Virus record (IMG/VR): IMGVR_UViG_3300046009_009235 | Location: 1 to 22,014 of that record | From: a virus | DNA length: 22,014 bases | Direction: 5' to 3' (one strand) | In this document: positions 8,559 through 16,709 of the stretch, one piece after another | Numbering within the stretch: the stretch's first letter is position 1 | Layout of the letters: each line of letters starts with the position of its first letter | The notes under the pieces: model-generated | Database searches by the model: none | Told to the model about the DNA's origin: nothing | The model's input: the letters and a program-made list of their open reading frames with translations, nothing else | Program-made: the position numbers and the translations under genes

Positions 8559-9069
8559 TTATATGTGGCTTAAAGAATTAGAATTGCCTAAGATAGTAAC
8601 TGAAGGACTAAAACTGTATGGTACTAAAGAAGCTCCAGGAACAGTTAACAATGCTACCATTTTAAAATGGGCTAAGGAATTAGGTCTAGCCAATACTTAC
8701 TCAGCGGACTCTATTCCTTGGTGTGGGCTATATGTGGCTTATGTAGTACATAAGAGTGGAAGGTCTCCAATTAAGGACCCACTATGGGCACGTAATTGGG
8801 CAAAGTGGGGGATACAAGCTACTACCCCATCCCTCGGAGACGTGCTAGTATTTGTACGAGATGGCGGTGGGCACGTAGGTATTTACATAGCGGAAGATGC
8901 TACTGCATATCATGTCCTTGGGGGCAATCAGTCGGACGCAGTAACTATTACTAGAATCGCTAAGAATAGGTGTATCGCTGTTAGAAGCCCAGAATATAAT
9001 AACAGGCCTGCAAGTGCTAAACCATATTTTGTTAAGGGGGCGGGGACTCTGTCCACGAATGAAGCTTGA
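8551..9069 (+). CDS. Endolysin, NlpC/P60-CHAP-like (TIGR02594 type)
   Basis: 172 residues. The pattern matches the family of phage and bacterial peptidoglycan hydrolases with a papain-like Cys-His active site (known as TIGR02594). Cys58 lies in PWCGLYVAYV at a helix start, His108 in DGGGHVGIYI, and a likely third residue Asn126 in HVLGGNQSD. The N-terminal EGLKLYGTKEAPGTVNNATILKWAKELG is also typical of that family. There is no signal peptide, so export should depend on the holin. It should cleave peptide bonds in the cell wall. It follows the putative holin and precedes the spanins. A second ATG at 8563 could also serve as start. Confidence 0.85.
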   Translation: MNNYMWLKELELPKIVTEGLKLYGTKEAPGTVNNATILKWAKELGLANTYSADSIPWCGLYVAYVVHKSGRSPIKDPLWARNWAKWGIQATTPSLGDVLVFVRDGGGHVGIYIAEDATAYHVLGGNQSDAVTITRIAKNRCIAVRSPEYNNRPASAKPYFVKGAGTLSTNEA

Positions 9070-9431
9070 AATACGTATTATATGGAATATTAGCTATTAT
9101 AATGGTAGTAGGCACCATGACAGCTACCAGCTTTCTTGGTGACCCTTTCGGTATCCAAGAACGACGAACGGAAGAAGCAATATCTGAAGCTTTTAAAGCT
9201 AAAGGGGACGCCGCTACTTCTAATGCTCAAGCTGGTGTTGGTATAGATTGGGCGGCCATAGCCGCGGGGGCGTCTACTAGAGACGCGAAAATAAGTTCTA
9301 CTAGGAGTGCTAATGCTACCTCATTACAAAAATCTCAAGGGGCTGACGCTCGTATTGACGATTCTCTTATCAACTCCGTTAATCGCGGCTTGTGCAACTA
9401 CAAGTCCACAGATTGTCCTAGCGGCGGTTGA
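9066..9431 (+). CDS. i-spanin-like inner-membrane lysis protein (Rz-like)
   Basis: 121 residues from a TTG start that overlaps the endolysin stop in a TTGA arrangement. One N-terminal membrane helix (about 3-24, YVLYGILAIIMVVG) is followed by a charged segment with helical character (ERRTEEAISEAFKAKGDAA) and an Ala/Ser-rich periplasmic part. The C-terminal third is overlapped in another frame by a lipoprotein gene, which is the hallmark layout of Rz/Rz1 pairs. The pair would fuse inner and outer membranes at the last step of lysis. Oddities: the non-ATG start with a weak Shine-Dalgarno, and a short coiled-coil compared with lambda Rz. The alternative ATG at 9102 would cut the membrane helix, so the TTG is preferred. 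The call rests on context rather than on sequence family. Confidence 0.6.
   Translation: MKYVLYGILAIIMVVGTMTATSFLGDPFGIQERRTEEAISEAFKAKGDAATSNAQAGVGIDWAAIAAGASTRDAKISSTRSANATSLQKSQGADARIDDSLINSVNRGLCNYKSTDCPSGG
9303..9307 (+). promoter_or_regulatory. Ribosome binding site deciding the o-spanin start
   Basis: AGGAG five bases before the ATG at 9313, located inside the i-spanin coding sequence. It favours 9313 over the in-frame GTG at 9307. Confidence 0.7.
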
Positions 9432-9666
9432 GTGTGCTCCCTATATTCCTCCAGAATACAGGAAACAGATTATAGGGGCACAACCTCTACCAAAAGGAGC
9501 AACAGTAGGCCTTCTAGCTGATAGACTCGATGAGCAAACAGCTAATTTGGACAGATCGCAGGGAAGAACCTCGGATGTTATTGGACTGGTTGATACTTGT
9601 GACAAGAGAAACAAAGAAATACTTAAAGAAGCTTTTCCAGATAAACCCTGGTACAAGTTCTGGTAA
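9313..9666 (+). CDS. o-spanin-like outer-membrane lipoprotein (Rz1-like), nested start
   Basis: 117 residues from the ATG at 9313, chosen because AGGAG (9303-9307) lies five bases before it; a GTG at 9307 would overlap that site. The N-terminus is a lipoprotein signal: basic YKNLKG, hydrophobic LTLVLTILLSTPL, then lipobox IAAC, so the mature protein should begin at that Cys and be lipidated. The remainder (CAPYIPPEYRKQI, PKGATVGLLADRLDEQ, CDKRNKEILKEAF) is soluble and partly helical with Pro-rich portions. The first 119 nt lie within the i-spanin gene in a different frame, and the rest extends beyond it. This is the last late gene before the terminator. Confidence 0.75.
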   Translation: MLPHYKNLKGLTLVLTILLSTPLIAACATTSPQIVLAAVECAPYIPPEYRKQIIGAQPLPKGATVGLLADRLDEQTANLDRSQGRTSDVIGLVDTCDKRNKEILKEAFPDKPWYKFW

Positions 9667-9668
9667 TA

Positions 9669-9700
9669 AAAAGCCCCTGAGAGCAATCTCAGGGGCTTTT
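9669..9700. terminator. Bidirectional intrinsic terminator between convergent operons
   Basis: AAAAGCCCCTGAGA, loop GCAA, TCTCAGGGGCTTTT: a 14-bp perfect stem with A-tract on one side and T-tract on the other, so it can stop transcription from both directions. It starts 2 nt after the last late gene and lies 3 nt beyond the end of the glutaredoxin gene. The loop is a stable GNRA-type tetraloop. Confidence 0.95.
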
Positions 9701-9703
9701 GGT

Positions 9704-9946
9704 TCACCAAGATAAGTATTCTTCTAGTTGATTATACCCACCAATATAGTGAGTAACACCATCTTTTAGTACCTGTATCTGAGGCACAGTCTTAGCAGAA
9801 GGAAAGAGCTCCCTGAACTCTTCCAAAGTTATTCCTTCGCCTATCTTTGTGTATACATAACTTAAACCAGTCTTAGACAATAGTGCTACTGCTTTAGTAC
9901 AATATGGGCAATTATCTTTTCCAAATACATTAAACAGCACAGCCAT
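9704..9946 (-). CDS. Glutaredoxin / NrdH-like redoxin
   Basis: About 80 residues from the ATG at 9946; an in-frame GTG at 9955 adds three residues. Thioredoxin-fold glutaredoxin with active site CPYC (Cys13 and Cys16 from the ATG), cis-Pro loop TVPQI (residues 53-57) and the IGGYNQLEEYL glutathione-site/C-terminal helix. It should reduce the C-terminal cysteine pair of the ribonucleotide reductase encoded immediately upstream, whose last codons it overlaps. It is the last gene of the minus-strand block and ends just before the shared terminator. The GGAG just before the ATG is closer than usual (3 nt), so translation may depend on coupling to the reductase. Confidence 0.92.
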   Translation of the reverse strand: MAVLFNVFGKDNCPYCTKAVALLSKTGLSYVYTKIGEGITLEEFRELFPSAKTVPQIQVLKDGVTHYIGGYNQLEEYLSW

Positions 9947-12743
9947 CTGCTCCACAAGCTACTTGATCATTAAGGTTAGTATGGTCTTCAACCTCCAACA
10001 CTTGACTCAAGTCAATATTGTGCAGGAATTTACTAAGTCTGTTGAACTCTTCTTCCGTACAGTCTTCAAATGGAGCCTGTACGTAGCTTCCTCCATCATA
10101 TGGAAGAACAGAAATACCAGTATATATGCTTCTATTGCGCCACATCCATTGACCAACTGGAACCCATTCATCTTCTTTGACCGAAATAGTGCAAGAAACA
10201 TTGTGGAAATTTTTACCGTATCTATGCCCAGGTTGTACCCACTCTTCGTTAAACTCAGCAACACGCTCTAGCGTGTCTATTGGGTTTTCTGTGCGTAAAA
10301 TGGCTCCAACTGGTGCTCTTTGGGGAAAGGACATAACTGCCTCTAAGTGAGGTTTAAAGGCACAGTCTTCAATTAGCTCGGGGAAGTTAGTAATCATGTA
10401 TTCATACATAGCCTCATTCTTCCCAACGCGCATTCTGCGAATGTAGAAATCATTATGCCAGGCATGAACTCCACTAGAAGAACCAACTACTAGAGAGCTA
10501 GTACCGCTTGGTTTAATAGTGGTAGTACGCGCAGCCTCGTTAATGCCAATCAGGGCAGCAACACGAGAGTTCTCCGTCACTACTACTTCGGCGGCTTCAG
10601 TAAGGTCTAGCCGTAATACTGTTCCAGAACCAATACCTGTCTGTCCAACACCGATAAGAGCTTCCTTCTCAGTGATATCGGCCCACTCAGGCCTCAAGTA
10701 GTGGAAATCAGTATAGCCAGCTTGCAATGTTCCTAGGAACGACGCGGCCTTAGCACGCTCGTTGAGGTCGCTTTGATCTTCAACGTCAGAGACATTGATC
10801 TCAGTAAGATTACATTGGTACGTTAGAACATTGCTAAACACGCCCATACCTCTTAGAGGCTCTGTGAAGCAAAATGTATCGTGTAGCCCAGGTAACTTAG
10901 TTACTGATCGTACGTTTTGGTTTTTGCCCTTTGCCACCCCCTCTGTGTTATTATTACATAACACTCTATGACAGGGTATTTCGTCAGTTTTAGTAATTTG
11001 AATATACCACATGTCTTCACTACGAGTGCCTTTGTTGGTAACTGTGCCTTTCTTGCTCATTAAATTAACAGAACTTCTAATACCAAACCTAGACAGTACC
11101 AACTGTAGGCCACGTGCTCTATCTTCTCTAGAAAGATATAGTCTCAGACCTTTTCCAGCGTTAGATCCATCAGCGTCTATCCAACCAGCCATAAATTTAA
11201 GAAAAGAATCTTTAGTATACCTAGTTAAGTTAAATATACTATCCGTATCATTTCTTAAACTAATTAATTCAGTTGGCGATAGCTCAGTCAATACTCTTAT
11301 TGTAGGAACATTATATCCTTCAGGAGTTCGCTCATTACCTCGCGCACCCTCAACGGGGCATTTCATTTTTTCACCGAATAAATCAATAACTACTTTATCT
11401 CTATGAACACATCCGTCTCCTAGGGCAAATCCCATAGTATATGCGTTTTCCATAACTTTTCCGGACTCATTAGTGTCTGTAATTTTATATGGTTCAGCAT
11501 GTACCGGATAATTGCCTAGTAAAAGGTCCTTTGCTTCTACTTTACGATATGTTTTTTCAAATCTATTTCTAATAGAGAATTTATGATCTTCAGTACAATC
11601 TAAATAAGACCCATCGCTCATTTGCACTCTTACAAGAGGTACTTGTGATCTAGTGTTTTGGATTAATACTTTAGACCAAACTTCCCCGTTAAATATCTCT
11701 ACTTCTTGTCCTAGTAGAGATTGTATTTCAAATATACCTTCCTTGGTAATTAACTTAGTATCCCCAGAAACACACATCTGGCAGTCATTGAGACTAATTT
11801 CAGCACATGGATTAGTCCCCATGTCGCGATCGTTAGTCCAGAAAATGCCAGGCTCTCCAGCCCCAGACAGTTGAATCTTCTTCCAAACCGCAAGAAACTG
11901 GTCAATCGTAGTGGTATCTCGTAGAAGCACTACTGAGTTATTAGCGCGACCACGCTGCGGATTGGCGATATACCAATCTCCGGACTTAGCATGGAGCATG
12001 TCCATATCGTCATAGTCAAACAGAGAAATAAGGGCTGCACGGCGAATACCCCCACTAAGGACGGCGTCAGCAATATAGCACAAAATATCATGTACTTCAA
12101 TAGGAGTTAGTTTACGACCAACTGCCCCATTAAGAACGCTACGAACGTGCTCAATACAAAGGCGAAGCGGCTCGGGCCCCGGAGCCTTACCTCCACTAGT
12201 AATTAGTCTGGCACCCTTGCGCCTAATGTCACTATAGTCAAATAATGGGTCGCTTTTTCCCTGGAAGTACGCTTTAAAGAGCACTTTAATAGCGTCAGCC
12301 CAGCCTTCAATACTATCACCTACTAGGAAGCGTCGTGTGCGCGCCTTGACTCCCTGAACAATTGGAAGCTGCGACACATGGTGCCTCTGAACACTGTATC
12401 CTAGCCCAGTTCCACCGAGCAGAAGGAACATGGCCTCGCTAAATACAGCGGGGTCTCTAGCAGCCATATAAGCGCAGTTAAAAATACGATTGTTGGCTAG
12501 CTCAATAGGAACACCACCAAATTGCAGCGAGCGCATTGAAGGAAGAACCTTTTTAGGCTCAACAAACCGCTCGTAAACAAAAGCAATCTCAGTTTCTAGA
12601 TCGGGGTACTTTCTAGTATGCATTGCTTTGTTACGATCGCAGATTTCTTTCCAAGTCTCTCTGCGGCCTAACTCAGGTAAGTATTTGGCATATTTGTTAA
12701 AAATAGTGATATCAGAGAGAATCTCAGACGCTACGTTTCTCAT
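9930..12743 (-). CDS. nrdJ: Adenosylcobalamin-dependent ribonucleoside-triphosphate reductase (class II), with intein
   Basis: 937 residues as encoded; removal of the 320-residue intein leaves about 617, shorter than the roughly 740-residue Lactobacillus enzyme but of the same monomeric type. It reduces ribonucleoside triphosphates to deoxynucleotides by a thiyl radical generated with coenzyme B12. Visible features: FNCAYM (N-side redox cysteine), LLGGTGLGYSVQRHHVSQLP, active-site NPCAEISL (Asn311, thiyl Cys313, Glu315), KPSGTSSLVVGSSSGVHAWH, and a C-terminal CGADGC (Cys930, Cys935) that shuttles electrons as in the Lactobacillus enzyme. The start ATG has GGAG upstream and overlaps the flap-endonuclease gene by 20 nt. 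Glutaredoxin follows with overlap. No separate radical-generating subunit is needed or seen. Activity requires splicing, because the intein splits the active-site region. Confidence 0.92.
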   Translation of the reverse strand: MRNVASEILSDITIFNKYAKYLPELGRRETWKEICDRNKAMHTRKYPDLETEIAFVYERFVEPKKVLPSMRSLQFGGVPIELANNRIFNCAYMAARDPAVFSEAMFLLLGGTGLGYSVQRHHVSQLPIVQGVKARTRRFLVGDSIEGWADAIKVLFKAYFQGKSDPLFDYSDIRRKGARLITSGGKAPGPEPLRLCIEHVRSVLNGAVGRKLTPIEVHDILCYIADAVLSGGIRRAALISLFDYDDMDMLHAKSGDWYIANPQRGRANNSVVLLRDTTTIDQFLAVWKKIQLSGAGEPGIFWTNDRDMGTNPCAEISLNDCQMCVSGDTKLITKEGIFEIQSLLGQEVEIFNGEVWSKVLIQNTRSQVPLVRVQMSDGSYLDCTEDHKFSIRNRFEKTYRKVEAKDLLLGNYPVHAEPYKITDTNESGKVMENAYTMGFALGDGCVHRDKVVIDLFGEKMKCPVEGARGNERTPEGYNVPTIRVLTELSPTELISLRNDTDSIFNLTRYTKDSFLKFMAGWIDADGSNAGKGLRLYLSREDRARGLQLVLSRFGIRSSVNLMSKKGTVTNKGTRSEDMWYIQITKTDEIPCHRVLCNNNTEGVAKGKNQNVRSVTKLPGLHDTFCFTEPLRGMGVFSNVLTYQCNLTEINVSDVEDQSDLNERAKAASFLGTLQAGYTDFHYLRPEWADITEKEALIGVGQTGIGSGTVLRLDLTEAAEVVVTENSRVAALIGINEAARTTTIKPSGTSSLVVGSSSGVHAWHNDFYIRRMRVGKNEAMYEYMITNFPELIEDCAFKPHLEAVMSFPQRAPVGAILRTENPIDTLERVAEFNEEWVQPGHRYGKNFHNVSCTISVKEDEWVPVGQWMWRNRSIYTGISVLPYDGGSYVQAPFEDCTEEEFNRLSKFLHNIDLSQVLEVEDHTNLNDQVACGADGCAV
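10815..11774 (-). mobile_element. Intein with LAGLIDADG endonuclease in NrdJ
   Basis: 320 residues (324-643 of the precursor). It starts CVSGDTKLIT (block A, Cys1), has block B SDGSYLDCTEDHKF with Thr384 and His387, two LAGLIDADG helices (TMGFALGDG near 436-444 and FMAGWIDADGS at 517-527), and block F/G ending FCFTEPLRGMGVFSNVLTYQ. The next residue is Cys, the +1 nucleophile. Splicing restores NDCQM-CNLTEI, ten residues after the thiyl cysteine, a known intein site in reductases. Odd point: the last two residues are Tyr-Gln instead of His-Asn (codons TAC CAA before TGT). The intein looks AT-richer than the flanking extein. Confidence 0.9.
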
Positions 12744-13548
12744 TTAGTCTCCACTCTAGGTCTAATACATTAGACGCGCCTATGGCTTCTTCGCAATAGG
12801 TTATTAAATCCATTAATTCATAATTAAGCATAAGACGTTCCTTATGCTCATTTAAGCTCTGTATATATTTGTACTTGCTGTCAATGGGGCAAGCCTCATA
12901 AATATCAAAGGCATCACCATAGGTCTCAATAAGAGACACAGCCTTTTTAGGCCCCACACCGGGAATACCTGGAATGTTATCTCCGGTATCCCCTGTTAAA
13001 CACTTGTATGAGATATAGTTGTCTTGGGATACATCATAAGGCCAAGTATCTATGGTGATTTCTTTACGCGTAACATAAGAAAAGCGGCTAACTCCGTCAC
13101 GAACTAGCAAGTCCCAGTCCCGGTCAGAACTGATAAGCCAAATCTGTTCCATATTGTAACGCTTTCTATAGCGAACAATATAAGCGGCTAAGTCATCGGC
13201 CTCAACACCCTTATAGCGGTACACTTCGTAGCGCTGAGCCAGTAAGTCTAGAGTGGCCTCATACTCATTAAAGAAAGCCTCAAAAGCTTCTTTCTCTTCT
13301 TTAGTTTGGTCCTCAAAAGTTCTGTTACGCTTATACTCTGGAAACAAATCACGGCGGAAACTGCTGCTGCCCTGGTCGGCAACGATTATAACTCGACCAG
13401 CCTTATAAGACTTAGCCAGAGATTGTACCGTTTGTAAGTACTTCTCCTTGAAGTATAAATCACCTGAATGTTTCCAGCGGAACGCAAGATTGAGGGCGTC
13501 CACTATCATTATGTGGGAATCTATCCTTGTGTCTTCAAAATTAGCCAA
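12724..13548 (-). CDS. 5'-3' exonuclease / flap endonuclease (T5 D15-like)
   Basis: 274 residues, close in sequence pattern and length to the T5 D15 flap endonuclease. Metal-binding residues line up: Asp17 in IVDALN, Asp58 in VADQGSSSFR, the PEYKRNR arch residues, Glu116/Asp118/Asp119 in GVEADDLAAYI, Asp142 and Asp144 in ISSDRDWD, Asp187 and Asp190 in TGDTGDN, followed by the helix-hairpin-helix IPGIPGVGPKKA. It removes 5' flaps and RNA primers. The start is a TTG preceded by GAGGG eight bases upstream; the later ATG at 13509 lacks a well-placed Shine-Dalgarno and would leave only a few residues before the first catalytic Asp, as seen by comparison with D15. It overlaps the upstream resolvase-like gene by 8 nt and the nrdJ start by 20 nt. 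Confidence 0.92.
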   Translation of the reverse strand: MANFEDTRIDSHIMIVDALNLAFRWKHSGDLYFKEKYLQTVQSLAKSYKAGRVIIVADQGSSSFRRDLFPEYKRNRTFEDQTKEEKEAFEAFFNEYEATLDLLAQRYEVYRYKGVEADDLAAYIVRYRKRYNMEQIWLISSDRDWDLLVRDGVSRFSYVTRKEITIDTWPYDVSQDNYISYKCLTGDTGDNIPGIPGVGPKKAVSLIETYGDAFDIYEACPIDSKYKYIQSLNEHKERLMLNYELMDLITYCEEAIGASNVLDLEWRLNEKRSV

Positions 13549-13978
13549 AATCTACACCCTCTTCCTTAAGCCAATCCTCAGCTAACATAGTATAGCAGTT
13601 TAGCCAGGAAATGTAAAGATATTTTTTAAGCTTTTCAGGTTTTAATTCAGTGCATACAAATACCTTTGACCTATTGTATTTGAAAAATAGGAGAGGTTCC
13701 TGCTTAGCGTTAAATGCCTGATTCTTAATCTTTAACCACCATCGTACCAGATTATTAGTCTTTTCCTGGGTAAACAACTTGTCAGTTAGAGGGGACTCTT
13801 CGTAATTCTTAACTTCTATACAAAAGCGATTCTTCATGTTAGGTACGTACAAATCGCCCTTCAAATACTCTAGTGCCCCGGACAGCGGGACTCGCTCAAA
13901 CTGCAAACCTGTTGCAGACCTAAGCAAGTCCCTAACCGTGTACTCTCCTCTAGCTCCTTTAGCTCTTGAATCTACCAT
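13541..13978 (-). CDS. PD-(D/E)XK nuclease, Holliday-junction-resolvase-like
   Basis: 145 residues. The layout matches archaeal Hjc-like and phage junction-resolving enzymes: KGARGEYTVRDLL (Glu12), SGALEYLKGDLYV (Asp42), FCIEVKNYE (Glu55-Val-Lys57), then a basic C-terminal half. Such enzymes cut branched DNA during recombination or packaging. It lies between SbcC and the flap endonuclease, in the position that a T5 D14-type gene takes in T5-like phages (from memory). Start ATG with AAGGTA upstream, overlapping the SbcC stop region. The nuclease fold is well supported; the junction-resolving role is inferred from motif spacing and context. Confidence 0.8.
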   Translation of the reverse strand: MVDSRAKGARGEYTVRDLLRSATGLQFERVPLSGALEYLKGDLYVPNMKNRFCIEVKNYEESPLTDKLFTQEKTNNLVRWWLKIKNQAFNAKQEPLLFFKYNRSKVFVCTELKPEKLKKYLYISWLNCYTMLAEDWLKEEGVDFG

Positions 13979-13979
13979 A

Positions 13980-15782
13980 TTACCTTTCTAACCTACTTAC
14001 TCTATCTTCGGACTTAATCACTTCTAGCTTATCTAGCAGAGGGTGAGTCCACCCGTGAGATACTATAAATGTATTTAAGTCTTCTTTTAGAAGCACCTCT
14101 ACTAGGCGCTCTTTGCCTGCATCATCAAGCACACTGATTACTTCGTCTAGAAATAACACATTAAGCTTATTCTTAGACATAGTGCTCATTAGCTTACGTA
14201 TAGCGAGTAGAGTAGCAGTATTGACTCGTCCAAGTTCCCCTGTAGATAGCGCTAGAATGTCTACGGGTTTAGAGAAGTCTGTTATTTCTACATTTAATTT
14301 ATCATTAGTAACCACGAACTCAATAGTAAATCTACCATCAGAAAGTTCAGCTAAATACTCATTTGCTTCATCTTCTAGGGTTTTTACCATGTTTTCTATT
14401 TTGTGTGCGATAAGCCCGTTAGTGCTAAAGGACTTCTTTAGTAGTTCTAAAATTGATAGATTGGATACTTCTTTGTCTAGCAGCGTGGCTGTCTCAACTA
14501 ATTCAGCCTGAAACTTTTCGCCCTGTTCTTGAACAACTTGTACTCTAGTATTATGCTTTATTCGGCGGTTGTTCTCTTTGGTTAACTCCTCTACCTGAGC
14601 CTTAGCAGCTTCTAGGCGCAGACGAGTATTAGTTAGGCTTAGTTCTAAGTCTATTTTATCCAGTAACGAGTCGGGGAGGCTTTTATCAATTGAGCGGTAA
14701 AGTTCCTCCCATTGACGTTGAGTTTGTACTTTCTTATTGTACTGCTCATTGTTTAGCTTTATAGTAGCAACCTTAACCTCTAGCTCTGCCATGTCGGACT
14801 TAAGCTGTTCAAGTCTGCGAGTATCGTCAGCAATTAGCCCAGTCTTAAACTCTGGAGCTATGGGTTGCTCACAGGTAGGACATTGATCGCCTAGCTTTGC
14901 TAGCCTGTTAATACTGTTATTTAGAGACGAACTCTCCTGCTTTATAGCTCCGATAGCTGCTTGTTCCTCGTCATACGAAATTAATTCACTAGCCTCAATC
15001 GCAGATACTGCTTGCATATCAATAGAATTCAACGCAGATTTGTTATCGTTGTTGATCGAAATTTTTCGATTTCTTGTTGAGATATTTGCAAGTTCTTCTG
15101 AAAGTTTCTGAATAGCTATCTCGTCTTCGGTCGTCGAAATCTCTATTTTCACAGGGTCTAGTACTTGGGTAGTCTCCAATTTATTTGAGTCCAACCATTT
15201 TTGGATGGTCGATAGCTTAGACTCAACCTCAGCAACTCTAATGGAAGCGTCTTTAGCAGCCTCTTTGAACACATCAAACTTAGCTACGTATTCTTCTAGG
15301 TGTAGTAGGTCGATTAGAAACTTCTTACGATTTGTATCTGTAGCCGTAAGGAACTGAAGACTTGTATTAGTACTCTGGTAGAATATCTGAGAGAACGTCT
15401 TATAGTCCCAGCCTAAAAGATCGGAAAGATACTTGAATGTGTTAGTAGCCGTGTGACTAGATACATCTACTCCGCCCTCAAGCAACTTCACTTTTACTGT
15501 TGACTTTCTACTTATTTCTAGTACGTACTCCGTAGCACCCACTGAAAACTCTAGTAGTATCTCGTAGCTGTCTTTGGTAGTATGTCTATTTGGTATATCT
15601 GCCTTCTTGATACCTTTAGAGTTTTTGTTAAAGAGAGCTTCTTCAATTATAAGAGGTATAGAGGACTTTCCAGACCCATTTACCCCAATAATCTGAGTAA
15701 TGGGAGAGGCATCAAGTTGTATGAAGTTATTCTTGCCGTAGCTAAAGCAATCACTCCATTCCACTCTTTTGAGCGTAATCAT
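13980..15782 (-). CDS. SbcC/Rad50-like recombination exonuclease ATPase (T4 gp46 / T5 D13 family)
   Basis: 600 residues, the compact phage form of SbcC/Rad50. Walker A GVNGSGKS (33-40); two long coiled-coil arms (about 165-295 and 310-440) around a zinc hook DQCPTCEQ (Cys301, Cys304); ABC signature ALSTGELGRV (511-520); Walker B NVLFLDE (541-547); D-loop VLDDAG (551-556); switch His576 in VSHGWTH. It binds DNA ends and, with the SbcD/Mre11 partner encoded just upstream, resects them for recombination-dependent replication. It overlaps that gene by 32 nt, which fits stoichiometric co-translation. All ATPase motifs are intact. Confidence 0.95.
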   Translation of the reverse strand: MITLKRVEWSDCFSYGKNNFIQLDASPITQIIGVNGSGKSSIPLIIEEALFNKNSKGIKKADIPNRHTTKDSYEILLEFSVGATEYVLEISRKSTVKVKLLEGGVDVSSHTATNTFKYLSDLLGWDYKTFSQIFYQSTNTSLQFLTATDTNRKKFLIDLLHLEEYVAKFDVFKEAAKDASIRVAEVESKLSTIQKWLDSNKLETTQVLDPVKIEISTTEDEIAIQKLSEELANISTRNRKISINNDNKSALNSIDMQAVSAIEASELISYDEEQAAIGAIKQESSSLNNSINRLAKLGDQCPTCEQPIAPEFKTGLIADDTRRLEQLKSDMAELEVKVATIKLNNEQYNKKVQTQRQWEELYRSIDKSLPDSLLDKIDLELSLTNTRLRLEAAKAQVEELTKENNRRIKHNTRVQVVQEQGEKFQAELVETATLLDKEVSNLSILELLKKSFSTNGLIAHKIENMVKTLEDEANEYLAELSDGRFTIEFVVTNDKLNVEITDFSKPVDILALSTGELGRVNTATLLAIRKLMSTMSKNKLNVLFLDEVISVLDDAGKERLVEVLLKEDLNTFIVSHGWTHPLLDKLEVIKSEDRVSRLER

Positions 15783-16704
15783 TATAAACTCCTATAATTG
15801 CATCTATTTTTTCAGGCGGTATTTCTACTATATAGGTTAAGTACTCCACCAACTCTTCTAGAATAGTCATATTCTTATCAAGAATTAGACTAGCTTCTGA
15901 GTTACGTTTGACTAGCTTTTTATCTAAAAGCTCCGACTCTCTAACTTGGGCTAATTCTACTGCATCGCCTTCAATTTCATAAATAGTATGATGAAACTCT
16001 GTGGGCAGCATATCTCGTTGATCAGATACTGTTTTTCTGATAAGTTGAGGTAAGTTAAAGTCATACCATTTCCAAGTATTATCATTCGTCTCTAGTATAA
16101 TGTAGCCAGTATCCACCTCGTTTCTATGAAAAGAGGTAGTCATTGGACTACCGGGGTACACTATATTACGTTGTGTATTAGAGTGTGAGTGCAAGTCCCC
16201 GGCAAATACAACTGGAAATCTATCGAACAAGGCCAAATCTACTTCTGGCTTAACGTGCGGAGGAATCTCTCCTCTAACGTGTGTAAATAGAATTTTCTCT
16301 GGAAAGAAGTCTAGAGTCTTGTGCTTATGTAGCTCGCAGTATGGAAGAATTGAAAACTCGTCCATAATAACAGATTCATCCACCACAGTAACCAAAGAGT
16401 TAAATCTGCTAGTGGTTTCTTTTAGATTACTAAAGAAGGTTTTACCTTTCTTTGTAGCTTCATGGTTGCCATCAAAAATAAGGCATTTAACCGGAATAGC
16501 GGACACTAGATCGAAATATACTACTAGCTCTTCAATAGTGGGTACACGGTCAAATATATCCCCACCTAGGACTAGTAGGTCTACATTAGCGCAGGCATCA
16601 ACAAGTTGTTCAATAAACATCTTGTATCTATTTTGAGCCCATACTAGAGGCACGTTTTTCTGTCTTAAATTTATATGTATATCAGCAGTAAATAGTATAC
16701 GCAA
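15751..16704 (-). CDS. SbcD/Mre11-like nuclease (T4 gp47 / T5 D12 family)
   Basis: 317 residues. Calcineurin-type metallophosphoesterase with all phosphoesterase motifs: ADIH (Asp8, His10), LGGDIFDR (Asp49), FDGNHE (Asn80, His81), LFTHVRG (His142) and AGDLHSH (His172, His174), then the Mre11 capping region YPGSPMTTSFHR and DTGYIILE. It is the nuclease partner of the SbcC-like ATPase. The start codon is TTG, chosen because GAGGAG (16710-16715) sits five bases before it. The gene follows an intrinsic terminator placed after ssb, so its expression depends on read-through or on a promoter I could not identify. Confidence 0.94.
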   Translation of the reverse strand: MRILFTADIHINLRQKNVPLVWAQNRYKMFIEQLVDACANVDLLVLGGDIFDRVPTIEELVVYFDLVSAIPVKCLIFDGNHEATKKGKTFFSNLKETTSRFNSLVTVVDESVIMDEFSILPYCELHKHKTLDFFPEKILFTHVRGEIPPHVKPEVDLALFDRFPVVFAGDLHSHSNTQRNIVYPGSPMTTSFHRNEVDTGYIILETNDNTWKWYDFNLPQLIRKTVSDQRDMLPTEFHHTIYEIEGDAVELAQVRESELLDKKLVKRNSEASLILDKNMTILEELVEYLTYIVEIPPEKIDAIIGVYNDYAQKSGME

Positions 16705-16709
16705 TGTTA

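Noticed and set aside
9441-9710. Minus-strand 89-codon frame opposite the o-spanin
   Set aside because: It runs through the terminator hairpin and opposite a lipoprotein gene with clear signal and lipobox; no ribosome binding site or domain.
11011-11406. Plus-strand 131-codon frame inside the NrdJ intein
   Set aside because: It is antisense to the intein endonuclease, which has clear motifs; no domain or start signal supports it.
15769-15798. Plus-strand promoter-like sequence (TTGAGC, 18 bp, TATAAT)
   Set aside because: The -35 box is poor and there is no plus-strand gene downstream; it sits within the SbcC/SbcD overlap and start region.
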